Source: a virus
IMG/VR virus record: IMGVR_UViG_3300010379_000027
Span: 1-33,112 of that record
Reading direction: 5' to 3' (one strand)
DNA length: 33,112 nt
Part shown: one piece after another, positions 7,670 through 14,333 of the stretch
Layout of the letters: the number at the start of each line of letters is the position of its first letter
How positions within the stretch are numbered: the stretch's first letter is position 1
Program-made: the position numbers and the translations under genes
Notes under the pieces: generated by a model
Database searches by the model: none
The model's input: the letters and a program-made list of their open reading frames with translations, nothing else
Told to the model about the DNA's origin: nothing

Positions 7670-8555
7670 CACGGCTTACAAGGCGGTCGAGTACAACAAG
7701 ACGTACACCGGCCGCATGTTCTACCCGCTGCGGCCCGATCCGGCAGTCGTGTCGATCATCGACATCGCGCATCATCTCTCGCAGCAATGCCGCTATGCCG
7801 GCGCGACGCAAAGTCCGCCCGGCTGTCTCTACTCAACGGCGCAGCATAGCGTCTTGCTCACGGACTACGCGGCTCAAATTCTCAAAGCGAACGCGCTCGA
7901 CTGTCTGCAAATCCTGATCCATGACGGAGCCGAAGCGTACCTCACCGACATCCCGCGCCCGGTCAAGCAATTCTTGCCTGATTATCGCGCATGGGAGTAC
8001 CGCGTGCAGATGGTCATTCGGGAATGGCTGTCAATGCGCGACATCACCCTCCCTCCGTTTCAGGACGAGATTGACAGCCGGATCATCACCGACGAGCACG
8101 ATCAACTATTCATCGACCAAGAGACGCCGCTCGGTCACGATGTCCATCCGCTCGGCATCTTCATCGAGCCATGGACGAGCCGCTACGCAGAGCGCCAATT
8201 CCTCATGCGCTACGCGGCGCTGTCGCACGCGGTATTCGGCGCGCATCAATATCTCGACCGAGATTGGGGCTTGCCGATGAACACCGTCTATTCGACGCAC
8301 AGCGATGTCATGTATCAGTCGCCGGACGAGCCGCCGACGATGAACCCCAATCCCGAGCTAATCACTGATCTTGTGCAAGTCGATCTGCGCGGCGGCGTCG
8401 GTCTCGTCGCAATGCGCGGCCATGACGGCATCATGATCTGCGACACAAAAGCGGGGAGCTTTCCGCGCCCGGCCTACAAGTTCATTCACGGGCGCTTCGA
8501 TCTAACAACAATGGAGCGCCCGTCATGCGTTGGGCCGCCGACAACATCGCCGTAG
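7647..8555 (+). CDS. HD-domain phosphohydrolase (YfbR-like)
   Basis: A 302-residue protein with an HD-type metal site: AHH (41-43), AQH (H67), HDGAEAYLTD (H92, D93, D101). The family includes 5'-nucleotidases and dNTP phosphohydrolases that remove phosphate from nucleotides; phages carry them to adjust nucleotide pools. The HD domain ends near residue 205. Residues about 225-302 form an extra C-terminal region (DLVQVDLRGGVGLVAMRGHDG) without a match I know. The start overlaps the cupin-like gene by 23 bases. Exact substrate is not readable from sequence. Confidence 0.8.
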   Translation: MTTSLPTDTAYKAVEYNKTYTGRMFYPLRPDPAVVSIIDIAHHLSQQCRYAGATQSPPGCLYSTAQHSVLLTDYAAQILKANALDCLQILIHDGAEAYLTDIPRPVKQFLPDYRAWEYRVQMVIREWLSMRDITLPPFQDEIDSRIITDEHDQLFIDQETPLGHDVHPLGIFIEPWTSRYAERQFLMRYAALSHAVFGAHQYLDRDWGLPMNTVYSTHSDVMYQSPDEPPTMNPNPELITDLVQVDLRGGVGLVAMRGHDGIMICDTKAGSFPRPAYKFIHGRFDLTTMERPSCVGPPTTSP

Positions 8556-8812
8556 TTTTCGAGTGTGACGACTGCGGGCAGAAAAAAGCTCTCGACATCG
8601 AGCTTGCTCGTCACGGCGCGACTGACAAGACGCAAACTGACTTCATCACGTGTTGGAATGTGGTGCGGGGCATTGGATGGGTCTCATTCAAGCGTGTCAA
8701 TCAACCGTGGGAGTATTTTTGTCCCGGCTGCGCCGACGCAGCGGAGAAGCGGCACGCGCAACACAAGATCGACGAGGCGGAACGTGAGCGCATCAAATCT
8801 CGCAATTCTTAG
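8525..8812 (+). CDS. Zinc-ribbon-like protein
   Basis: A 95-residue protein with C-x2-C (CDDC, residues 14-17) and C-x2-C (CPGC, about 71-74) at typical zinc-ribbon spacing, then a charged helix (EKRHAQHKIDEAERERIK). ATG 8525 follows GGAG by 8 bases and overlaps the HD gene; its end overlaps the helicase start. It probably binds DNA, RNA or a protein partner. Function inferred only from the metal site. Confidence 0.65.
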   Translation: MRWAADNIAVVFECDDCGQKKALDIELARHGATDKTQTDFITCWNVVRGIGWVSFKRVNQPWEYFCPGCADAAEKRHAQHKIDEAERERIKSRNS

Positions 8813-10247
8813 CGAGGATTGGCACCATCAAGCCCACGAATTCAAGATTGGCAAGGACAAGCGGTCGCGCGCCCTGATATGGCCTATGCGGTCGGGGAAG
8901 TCCCGCGCGTGCCTCAAGAAAGCTGAGTACAACTACAAGCTCAATCGCATTGAGGGCGTCGTGATCGTCGCGCCTAACGGCGTGCACATCAATTGGGTTC
9001 ACACTGAAATTCCGAAGTGGATCACGGTCGAGCATGAAGCGGTCGCGTGGTCAACGCCGCTGCGCGGCGATCCTGATCGGATCGCAGCGTTCAATGAGAT
9101 GTGCGAGTTTCGTGGTCTCAAGTTTTTCGCGGTGAACATGGAGGCGCTAAAGCATCTCGACAATCGCCGGGACGTTCGCAAGTTTATTATGTCGTGCCAT
9201 CGCAAGTTTATGCTGATCGTTTCGGAGGCACATCACTTCGGACGAGCCGGCGCGAAGCGCACATACTTCGCACGTTCATTGGCGAAAAATGCCGCGTTTG
9301 TCCAAACTGAAACCGGCACGCCGATCCTCACGGGGCCGCTGCACGCTTTCTCCCAATACGAGCTTATCAGCGAAGGCGCGCTCGGCTTCACCGATTACAC
9401 GTCGTTCAAGAAACACTATGCGGAGTTTGAGCCATCCCGCCCCGGCTCGCGGCACAAGTACGAAAAGGTTGCACGCTACATCAACCTCGACGAGCTACGC
9501 AGCCGGATCGCTCGATGGACGAGCGTCGTGCTTCGTGAGGACATCCATGACATGCCGGCGCTCGTCCGCACCGAGCGGCCTGTCGTCATGAGCGATGCTT
9601 GCCGGCGGCAATACCTCGACATGGTTGCGCGCTTCACTGCCGAAATCGGCGACGACGTTCTGAAAGTGCCGGACGCCGGACCACGCATGATGAAGCTGCA
9701 ACAGATTTTGCACGGCTACGTGCTCGACACGACAGCCAACAAAATCTTGAGCATCGACGACGAGGCACCGATCTACGATGCACTCATGGACGAGATTGAA
9801 GGCACGCTCCCCGGCAAGGTGCTTGTGTGGTGCCGCTACCGGGAGGACATCAAGCGCGTCATGCGCCGGCTCAATTCGCGCGGATGGAAGTTCCTCGAAT
9901 ACCATGGCGGCTACTCGCAGATCGAGCGCGAGAAAAACCGCCGCCGGTTCCTCATCGACGAGAAGATCGACGGCATCGTCGGAACGCCGGACACGGGCGG
10001 CGAAGGTCTCGACTTTTCGGCGGCCGACGCGGAGATTTTTTTCAGCATCCCGCCCAATGCCCGGATGATTTCACAGGCGGAGGAACGCGCCACGGTCAAG
10101 GGCGGCAAGTCGGTAAGCATAGTGCGACTTAGGCACTACGGGACGGTTGACGACAGGATGTGGCAGATAGTAGATGGCAACGTGACCCTCGCCGACACGA
10201 TCACCGGGCGGGGCTTGCGTGATCTACTCATGAACACGGACATCTAG
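8784..10247 (+). CDS. SNF2/superfamily 2 helicase-like ATPase
   Basis: A 487-residue protein starting at GTG 8784 behind GAGGCGG. The frame is open to 8565, but that part overlaps the zinc-ribbon gene and is out of character. Motif I is MRSGKS (K39). The Walker B position reads SEAHH (147-151) where DEAH or DESH is expected. TGTPI is motif III. The C-terminal domain has VLVWCRYREDIKRV, GTPDTGGEGLDFS and QAEERATVKGG, where family members usually have QxxDRxxRxGQ. It is therefore SNF2-like with altered Walker B and motif VI. Phage replication modules with DUF2800, DUF2815 and PolA often carry such a helicase. Likely role: DNA translocation or remodelling during replication or recombination. Confidence 0.82.
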   Translation: MSASNLAILSEDWHHQAHEFKIGKDKRSRALIWPMRSGKSRACLKKAEYNYKLNRIEGVVIVAPNGVHINWVHTEIPKWITVEHEAVAWSTPLRGDPDRIAAFNEMCEFRGLKFFAVNMEALKHLDNRRDVRKFIMSCHRKFMLIVSEAHHFGRAGAKRTYFARSLAKNAAFVQTETGTPILTGPLHAFSQYELISEGALGFTDYTSFKKHYAEFEPSRPGSRHKYEKVARYINLDELRSRIARWTSVVLREDIHDMPALVRTERPVVMSDACRRQYLDMVARFTAEIGDDVLKVPDAGPRMMKLQQILHGYVLDTTANKILSIDDEAPIYDALMDEIEGTLPGKVLVWCRYREDIKRVMRRLNSRGWKFLEYHGGYSQIEREKNRRRFLIDEKIDGIVGTPDTGGEGLDFSAADAEIFFSIPPNARMISQAEERATVKGGKSVSIVRLRHYGTVDDRMWQIVDGNVTLADTITGRGLRDLLMNTDI

Positions 10248-10249
10248 CG

Positions 10250-10576
10250 ATGCCGATTGACCAAACCGTCAAGGATCGCGCCTACAAGATCGACCCGGAG
10301 GCGTGGCAGAGCTACAGCGGCAAGTCGAAGCCCGAAAAACAATACATCGACGGCCGGCGCAATCTGTCTCTCGCCGCTGCGGCGAGGCAAATTCAGGACG
10401 AGATGGGCAACCCGGTCGAGCGCGTGCGCTACACGCTCCGCAGCTACATTGAGATGCTTCGCGAAGGTCACTCGCTGATCTTGCGCGAGACGGACGGCGA
10501 GGACTACAATGTGAGCGAGGAAGATCAAGAGACCATGCTTATCCGGTTAACGCACACAAACGCTGAGACCTACTAG
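10250..10576 (+). CDS. Hypothetical protein with C-terminus replaced by a mobile element
   Basis: A 108-residue protein starting two bases after the helicase stop. It has an early IDPEAWQSYSGKSKPEKQ stretch and a helical body. The last residues, MLIRLTHTNAETY, are encoded by the left end of the element at 10534. Removing the element and one copy of CAAGAGAC restores a frame ending DQETIACALERGMP with TGA at 11141-11143, which overlaps the GTG of the next gene. The ancestral product would be 105 residues. Function unknown; it may still work because only the tail changed. Confidence 0.7.
   Translation: MPIDQTVKDRAYKIDPEAWQSYSGKSKPEKQYIDGRRNLSLAAAARQIQDEMGNPVERVRYTLRSYIEMLREGHSLILRETDGEDYNVSEEDQETMLIRLTHTNAETY
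10526..10533 (+). repeat. Target-site duplication, left copy (element 1)
   Basis: CAAGAGAC lies directly outside the left end of element 1 and is repeated exactly at 11102-11109. Confidence 0.85.
10534..10558 (+). repeat. Left terminal inverted repeat, copy 1
   Basis: Begins CATGCTTATCCGGTT; the reverse complement of 11077-11101 with 22 of 25 positions matching. It is translated as part of the tail of the interrupted gene. Confidence 0.88.
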
Positions 10577-10593
10577 ATGTGGAGGGCACAAAA

Positions 10594-11067
10594 ATGAAGG
10601 CAATTTCTCTCTGGCAGCCTTGGGCATCACTATGGCTCACGCCAGCAAAGGTTCATGAGACGCGGCATTGGCCTACGTCGCATCGTGGATGGCTGCTTGT
10701 TCACGCTGCCAAGCGGACCATTGATGATTACGAAGGCGACGATGCGCTTGACCAGATTTGCGACCGCATTTTCGGCGCGGGTTGGAGTTCGACGCTTCCT
10801 AGAGGGGCACTCCTTGGCATTGTGAACGTCGTGGATTGCGTCCGAACCGAAAAAATCCTCCAAGGATACCAAGAGCCCGACGATTACGAGTGCGGCGATT
10901 TTTCCGAAGGCCGCTACGGCTGGCGTCGCGACAAGTTCAACGTCTTTGACAACCCGATCCCCTACCGGGGTGCACAAGGCATCTTCAGCGTGCCGGACAC
11001 TTTCTTGCCCGTGAGCCGAACCGTTCTCGGCTTTCCGGGCGATCCTGATCTTGAACTGACCTACTAG
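10594..11067 (+). CDS. ASCH-domain protein (element cargo, copy 1)
   Basis: A 157-residue protein opening MKAISLWQPWASLW, with HETRHWP and RGWLLVHAAKR, the hallmark of the ASCH (ASC-1 homology, PUA-like) fold. Members bind RNA or act on modified nucleosides; the E. coli member YqfB hydrolyses N4-acetylcytidine. The function here is unknown. ATG 10594 has GGAGGG seven bases upstream; an in-frame GTG at 10579 is less likely. It is the only gene of the 568-bp element. Its relative at 14334-14807 has the same length, nearly identical ends (FPGDPDLELTY) and a much diverged middle, which suggests selection on the fold. Confidence 0.88.
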   Translation: MKAISLWQPWASLWLTPAKVHETRHWPTSHRGWLLVHAAKRTIDDYEGDDALDQICDRIFGAGWSSTLPRGALLGIVNVVDCVRTEKILQGYQEPDDYECGDFSEGRYGWRRDKFNVFDNPIPYRGAQGIFSVPDTFLPVSRTVLGFPGDPDLELTY

Positions 11068-11076
11068 CGGTAGGGC

Positions 11077-11101
11077 TGTGTGTCTAAACCGGATAAGCAT
11101 G
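11077..11101 (+). repeat. Right terminal inverted repeat, copy 1
   Basis: Ends AACCGGATAAGCATG. The 31-base right end (11071-11101) is identical to 341-371 and 14811-14841. Confidence 0.9.
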
Positions 11102-11109
11102 CAAGAGAC
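11102..11109 (+). repeat. Target-site duplication, right copy (element 1)
   Basis: CAAGAGAC, identical to 10526-10533. Confidence 0.85.
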
Positions 11110-11139
11110 AATCGCTTGCGCGCTTGAGCGAGGAATGCC

Positions 11140-11433
11140 GTGACCGAGACGCAACCACGTGACGCGCACGGTCGATGGGCCGGCGGCTTGATGGACAGCC
11201 TTGAGCATCAACTCAAGGCGAAGGGCCACAGTGCCGACAAGGCGCACGATCTGGCAATCGAAATCCTTACCAATCGCGGCCACTACGATCCAAAGACACA
11301 GCAACTCACCAAGGCCGGTCAAGAGCGTGAGGACATGAGCCGGCGCGAGCGCCGCGTTGATCGTCACGCGCGCATGACCGGCCACGACGAAACGGAAATC
11401 GGCTACAAGGGCGGAAAGGCGTTCGTCAAATGA
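11140..11433 (+). CDS. Hypothetical basic protein
   Basis: A 97-residue protein starting at GTG 11140, which overlaps the stop codon of the gene interrupted by element 1. It begins TETQPRDAHGRWAGG, an N-terminus seen in many phage small proteins, and is Lys/Arg/His-rich (SRRERRVDRHARM). It may bind nucleic acid. No recognised family. It shares ATGA with the next gene. Confidence 0.65.
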   Translation: MTETQPRDAHGRWAGGLMDSLEHQLKAKGHSADKAHDLAIEILTNRGHYDPKTQQLTKAGQEREDMSRRERRVDRHARMTGHDETEIGYKGGKAFVK

Positions 11434-11549
11434 GCGGGTGCGGCGGAGATTATCTATTCGGCGTCGTCTGCGGCGGCTTGTCTGTCGGCTTTCCTATGCT
11501 ATTATGGGTCATCCTTCTTATTCGGAGGCGCGGGAATGTCGTGGGCTGA
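11430..11549 (+). CDS. Very small membrane protein
   Basis: A 39-residue frame starting at an ATGA overlap. Almost the whole protein is one hydrophobic segment (YLFGVVCGGLSVGFPMLL onward to WVILLI), followed by RRRGN, so a single membrane helix with a positive C-terminal end. Its end overlaps the next start by 14 bases. No family recognised. Confidence 0.5.
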   Translation: MSGCGGDYLFGVVCGGLSVGFPMLLWVILLIRRRGNVVG

Positions 11550-11700
11550 TTGGCACGGATGGATTTGGGCGACACTCGCCGCTTGCACTGCCGCCCCGGT
11601 GTGGTGGGTGCTCAAGGAAATGGGCTACGTTACGTGGTGCCCAATTCAAACTTTCGCGCAGCAATCGGCGCGCACTTTCTCCCGACTTCGGCGTAAGTGA
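11536..11700 (+). CDS. Small Trp-rich membrane-associated protein
   Basis: A 54-residue frame with ribosome site GGAGGCG before ATG 11536. It has six Trp residues and a hydrophobic segment (WIWATLAACTAAPVWWVL), then a basic tail (SRLRRK). Probably membrane-associated; no function assigned. This frame is preferred over a longer overlapping one because of its ribosome site and membrane-like pattern. Confidence 0.5.
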   Translation: MSWADWHGWIWATLAACTAAPVWWVLKEMGYVTWCPIQTFAQQSARTFSRLRRK

Positions 11701-11733
11701 TAACCGCACAATATAGCTTCAATGGGGGCCATC

Positions 11734-12009
11734 ATGGCACGCATCAACTACACGGAAATCAAGGGCACCATCCGCAAACTTTCTGCGCTGCGCCAACTCG
11801 TCGCGACGGCGGAGGCGAAGGTCTCGCGTATGACCATCGCCCGCACCAAAGAGGGCTTGGGCAAGTTGGCCGACGAGGCCGCACGCGAAATCGAAAATAC
11901 TTTTGCGCGCGGCGGCATGGATCGGGACCAACGGCTTTTGAACATCACCAAAACAATTCGCCGGCAACTCGCTACCCTGTGCCAAGGCGAAGCGTTTTGG
12001 GATGATTGA
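11734..12009 (+). CDS. Hypothetical helical protein
   Basis: A 91-residue protein. ATG 11734 is preferred over 11722 because GGGGG lies six bases upstream; the same GGGGGCCATCATG context starts the gene at 14901. It appears all-helical and charged (IKGTIRKLSALRQLVATAE). No recognised family. Confidence 0.65.
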   Translation: MARINYTEIKGTIRKLSALRQLVATAEAKVSRMTIARTKEGLGKLADEAAREIENTFARGGMDRDQRLLNITKTIRRQLATLCQGEAFWDD

Positions 12010-12018
12010 GGAACGCAC

Positions 12019-12519
12019 ATGCTTTGCGCCATCATAGGTGACAGCATCGCAGTCGGAACGGCGGCCGCCGAGAGTTTGCCGGCGAGCTACCGTCTGCCGT
12101 GCTTCATGGACGCGAAAGTTGGAATTCCGAGCGCACAGATCATCGGCCGCGTCCATGACGCCGATGTCGTTGTCGTTTCCGCCGGCTCAAACGATCCACA
12201 CAATCCGAAGCTCGTCGCGAACCTTGAGGCGATCCGCACCAAGATCACCGGCCGCGTGCTGTGGATCGTGCCGCAAGATCGGGTCGCGGCTGCGGCTGTC
12301 CGGTCGGTCGCCGCCAAGCATAGCGATCTGATCGTGACGTTCACCGCCGGTCGAGATGGCGTCCATCCTCACAGCTACGCACCAATCATCGGGGCAGTGC
12401 GGGAATTGATCGAGCCGCCGCTCGTCAAGGTCACGTACTATCAGCGCGTGTGCAGTTGCGTCGAGTGGCAATATCACGCCGGCATTTGCCGCCCCGGCCA
12501 ACGCTATTACGAGTGCTGA
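12019..12519 (+). CDS. SGNH/GDSL-like hydrolase
   Basis: A 166-residue protein with the SGNH blocks in order: GDSI (S9) as block I, SAGSND (54-59, with G56 and N58) for the oxyanion hole, and DGVHP (D113, H116) as the catalytic dyad. The family cleaves ester bonds in lipids, glycans or acylated polysaccharides. No signal peptide is clear. The C-terminal 30 residues add three cysteines (VCSCVEWQYHAGIC). It lies among early accessory genes, next to a second hydrolase-like gene at 13031. Substrate unknown. Confidence 0.78.
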   Translation: MLCAIIGDSIAVGTAAAESLPASYRLPCFMDAKVGIPSAQIIGRVHDADVVVVSAGSNDPHNPKLVANLEAIRTKITGRVLWIVPQDRVAAAAVRSVAAKHSDLIVTFTAGRDGVHPHSYAPIIGAVRELIEPPLVKVTYYQRVCSCVEWQYHAGICRPGQRYYEC

Positions 12520-12522
12520 TCC

Positions 12523-13029
12523 ATGTTCACGCAAGAGCAAGCCCTCGACATCGTTCGCAATCCTGTCATCCGCATTTTCATGTTGCGCGGCTATGTCCCC
12601 AATGTCCGCGACTTCGACGTTAAGAAAGTCGTGGGCTACAGCCGGCACGTTTCCTTCGACGTTGATCCGGGGCGCGTGCCGACGATCTACGTTGACCGCG
12701 ACTTGCAGGAATGGCCTTATCTCTCGAAACCAATCGACTGCACGCGCTTTCTGCTATTGCGTGCTCACGTCGAAAGCTCGTTGATCGCATCGCTGAGAGA
12801 AAGCGACGGTATCGAGCAACAGAGATTGCTCGCGCCCCTCCGCATGACTTCGGCCGACGACAAGCCGCACCTTCATTGCCACGCTGTCGCCATCGCGGCA
12901 GAGGACTACATGGTCGGACTGCAACACGGTGCGAGCGGCATCGCGAGCTACCGACGTTTCATGGCGGCGCAGATCAAGAGTGCGGATCGCATCCGGCTTA
13001 CGCCGCCTGATCTTGACACGGGAGAGTGA
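12523..13029 (+). CDS. Hypothetical protein
   Basis: A 168-residue protein starting four bases after the SGNH stop. It has a His/Cys cluster (HLHCHAVAIAAE) about two thirds along that might bind a metal, and earlier mixed alpha/beta pattern (RVPTIYVDRDLQEWPY). No membrane segment. Family not recognised. Confidence 0.65.
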   Translation: MFTQEQALDIVRNPVIRIFMLRGYVPNVRDFDVKKVVGYSRHVSFDVDPGRVPTIYVDRDLQEWPYLSKPIDCTRFLLLRAHVESSLIASLRESDGIEQQRLLAPLRMTSADDKPHLHCHAVAIAAEDYMVGLQHGASGIASYRRFMAAQIKSADRIRLTPPDLDTGE

Positions 13030-13030
13030 C

Positions 13031-13552
13031 ATGACACGTCAAACAAAAGGCAACCTGATCGCCGGCATCGGCATCGCTGCGTTGCTCGCGCTTACGATGT
13101 TCGCTGCGCGCTCTGCGCCGGCCATCAACGTCACCGCCTACAACGGTTTGATTTATGCCGAGATGGGTCCGCTCGTCTCGGCATTGCAGAAACGGGGAGC
13201 GCACGTCACAACCTTATGGCATGACGCCCAAGCGACGGATACGCGCTGCCCCGACTACATCATCGGACACTCGATGGGCGGCAATGCCGCCATCCGCCAA
13301 GCGGAGAAGTGTCAAGCCGCCGGCCATCCGCCGAAGGTGATCATCGTCATCGACGCCGGCCGCGCGCCGCTCACATTCACCGTTCCGGCGACCGCGAAGT
13401 ACGCTTGCGTGAGCTACTACAATCCGCTGCATCCGATTGGCGGACAGTACGTCGCCGGCAAGTGCACAAACCATCTCGTCACCGGCTACGATCATATCTA
13501 CATGCCTGTTGCGCCGCCCGTCGTAAGGGGCGTGCTCGCTACCGTGAAGTGA
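13031..13552 (+). CDS. Exported or membrane-anchored alpha/beta-hydrolase-like protein
   Basis: A 173-residue protein starting at ATG 13031. Residues 8-28 are a hydrophobic signal peptide or anchor ending near ARSAPA. The mature part has a nucleophile elbow GHSMGG (S81), a candidate acid at VIDAG (D108) and a candidate His in GYDHIYMP (H155), in the order of an alpha/beta-hydrolase triad. It is shorter than most lipases. It could act in the periplasm on lipid or ester substrates. The longer open frame overlaps the previous gene and is not preferred. Confidence 0.7.
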   Translation: MTRQTKGNLIAGIGIAALLALTMFAARSAPAINVTAYNGLIYAEMGPLVSALQKRGAHVTTLWHDAQATDTRCPDYIIGHSMGGNAAIRQAEKCQAAGHPPKVIIVIDAGRAPLTFTVPATAKYACVSYYNPLHPIGGQYVAGKCTNHLVTGYDHIYMPVAPPVVRGVLATVK

Positions 13553-13556
13553 GACG

Positions 13557-13586
13557 GTTATACTCAACGCGCGAAATGCGTATAAC
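13557..13586 (+). promoter_or_regulatory. Palindrome upstream of gapR (operator-like)
   Basis: GTTATAC (13557-13563) and GTATAAC (13580-13586) form a perfect 7-bp inverted repeat with a 16-base spacer, in the 46-base gap before gapR. The half-sites are AT-rich in a GC-rich genome, and TATAAC resembles a -10 element. It could be an operator, perhaps for autoregulation by GapR, or a weak hairpin. Confidence 0.45.
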
Positions 13587-13598
13587 AAGGAAGTCCCC

Positions 13599-13862
13599 AT
13601 GAGTGCAGCCAAAGACGAGCAAACCGCGCATCGGTTTGCGAAGGAACAACTCAAAGCGTTCGTCGAGCGTGTTGAGCGCCTTGAGGAAGATAAGAAAGCG
13701 GCGACCGATGACATCAAGGAAGTCTATGCCGAAGCGAAAGGCAATGGCTTCGATGTCAAGACGCTGCGCACCATCGTCCGCTTGCGGAAGATGGACATGA
13801 ACGAGCGCAAGGAAGGCGATGCCATCCTTGAGACCTACATGCACGCGCTCGGAATGATCTAA
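13599..13862 (+). CDS. gapR: GapR-like DNA-binding protein (DUF2312)
   Basis: An 87-residue protein that matches DUF2312/GapR along its whole length: [37 protein letters not shown] and [13 protein letters not shown]. GapR in Caulobacter encircles overtwisted, AT-rich DNA ahead of replication and transcription and helps topoisomerases. A phage copy could support phage replication or alter host chromosome structure. It is one of the best pointers to an alphaproteobacterial host. ATG follows AAGGAAG. A palindrome lies just upstream. The next gene starts in a TAATG overlap. Confidence 0.92.
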   Translation: MSAAKDEQTAHRFAKEQLKAFVERVERLEEDKKAATDDIKEVYAEAKGNGFDVKTLRTIVRLRKMDMNERKEGDAILETYMHALGMI

Positions 13863-14014
13863 TGCGTACCGCGATCACCATCGCTCTCATAGCTGCCGCC
13901 TTGTGCGGCGGCTATCTGATCCTCACGCATTGCGATGCCGACGAGGTATGGTATTGGGCGCGCGAATGCGCGCGAATGTGCGTGATGAAGTGTGGGGCTG
14001 CGGGCTGCGTATGA
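13862..14014 (+). CDS. Small exported or membrane-anchored Cys-rich protein
   Basis: A 50-residue frame starting in TAATG with gapR and ending in ATGA with the next gene. The N-terminus ([20 protein letters not shown]) is a signal peptide or membrane helix with a lipobox-like ALCG at residues 13-16. The rest has five Cys residues in WARECARMCVMKCGAAGC. If cleaved it would be a tiny lipoprotein. Coupling on both sides supports it as real. Confidence 0.5.
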   Translation: MRTAITIALIAAALCGGYLILTHCDADEVWYWARECARMCVMKCGAAGCV

Positions 14015-14316
14015 AAGTCGTTTTTGGAAAAATCTACATCCCGCACCTGAATTACACGGTGCATGTGAAGCCGATCAATATGGCGCGCACGCCGGCACGG
14101 ATACACACCGCGCTCGCTTACGTCGAGCGGATCGACAACCGGCTCTGCGAAGTGCACATGCCGCGAAACGATCTGCCCAGCTCGGTTGCGCATGAGCTAA
14201 TTCATGTTCTACAATACATCTGCGAGGCCCGGCACATCGACTTCGTTCAAGAGCAAGAGCACATGAGCTATTTCATGCTTATCCGGTTGACACATACAAA
14301 CGCTAGGACCCACTAG
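14011..14316 (+). CDS. Zincin-like protein truncated by mobile element 2
   Basis: A 101-residue protein starting at ATGA with the previous gene. HELIH (61-65) in VAHELIHVLQY is an HExxH zinc-protease motif, with E81/E83 downstream as possible third ligands. The last residues, MLIRLTHTNARTH, come from the left end of the element at 14274. Removing the element and one AGCTATTT copy restores SYLMQWLMGKILNYDW and a frame of 117 residues, ending at TAG 14938-14940. The present gene therefore lacks its native C-terminal helix. It may be a small metallopeptidase, but the substrate and present activity are unknown. Confidence 0.65.
   Translation: MKVVFGKIYIPHLNYTVHVKPINMARTPARIHTALAYVERIDNRLCEVHMPRNDLPSSVAHELIHVLQYICEARHIDFVQEQEHMSYFMLIRLTHTNARTH
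14266..14273 (+). repeat. Target-site duplication, left copy (element 2)
   Basis: AGCTATTT, repeated exactly at 14842-14849. Confidence 0.87.
14274..14298 (+). repeat. Left terminal inverted repeat, copy 2
   Basis: Begins CATGCTTATCCGGTT; 22 of 25 positions match the reverse complement of 14817-14841. Confidence 0.88.
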
Positions 14317-14333
14317 ATGTTGAGGGCAGAACG

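Larger units (their letters stand above)
10534..11101 (+). mobile_element. Miniature mobile element with ASCH cargo, copy 1 (568 bp)
   Basis: Both ends carry an inverted repeat: the first 15 bases CATGCTTATCCGGTT match perfectly and 22 of 25 match overall. It is flanked by a perfect 8-bp duplication, CAAGAGAC. The only gene is an ASCH-domain CDS (10594-11067); no transposase is present. The element sits in the transcription direction of its host gene. Its left end supplies an in-frame stop (TAG 10574-10576) and then a GGAGG ribosome site for the cargo, an arrangement likely to limit polar effects. Copy 2 has exactly the same length and layout. Confidence 0.88.

Noticed and set aside
8565-8783. 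Longer N-terminus for the helicase
   Set aside because: It overlaps the zinc-ribbon gene almost fully, is Ser/Arg-rich like an out-of-frame translation, and GTG 8784 has a better ribosome site.
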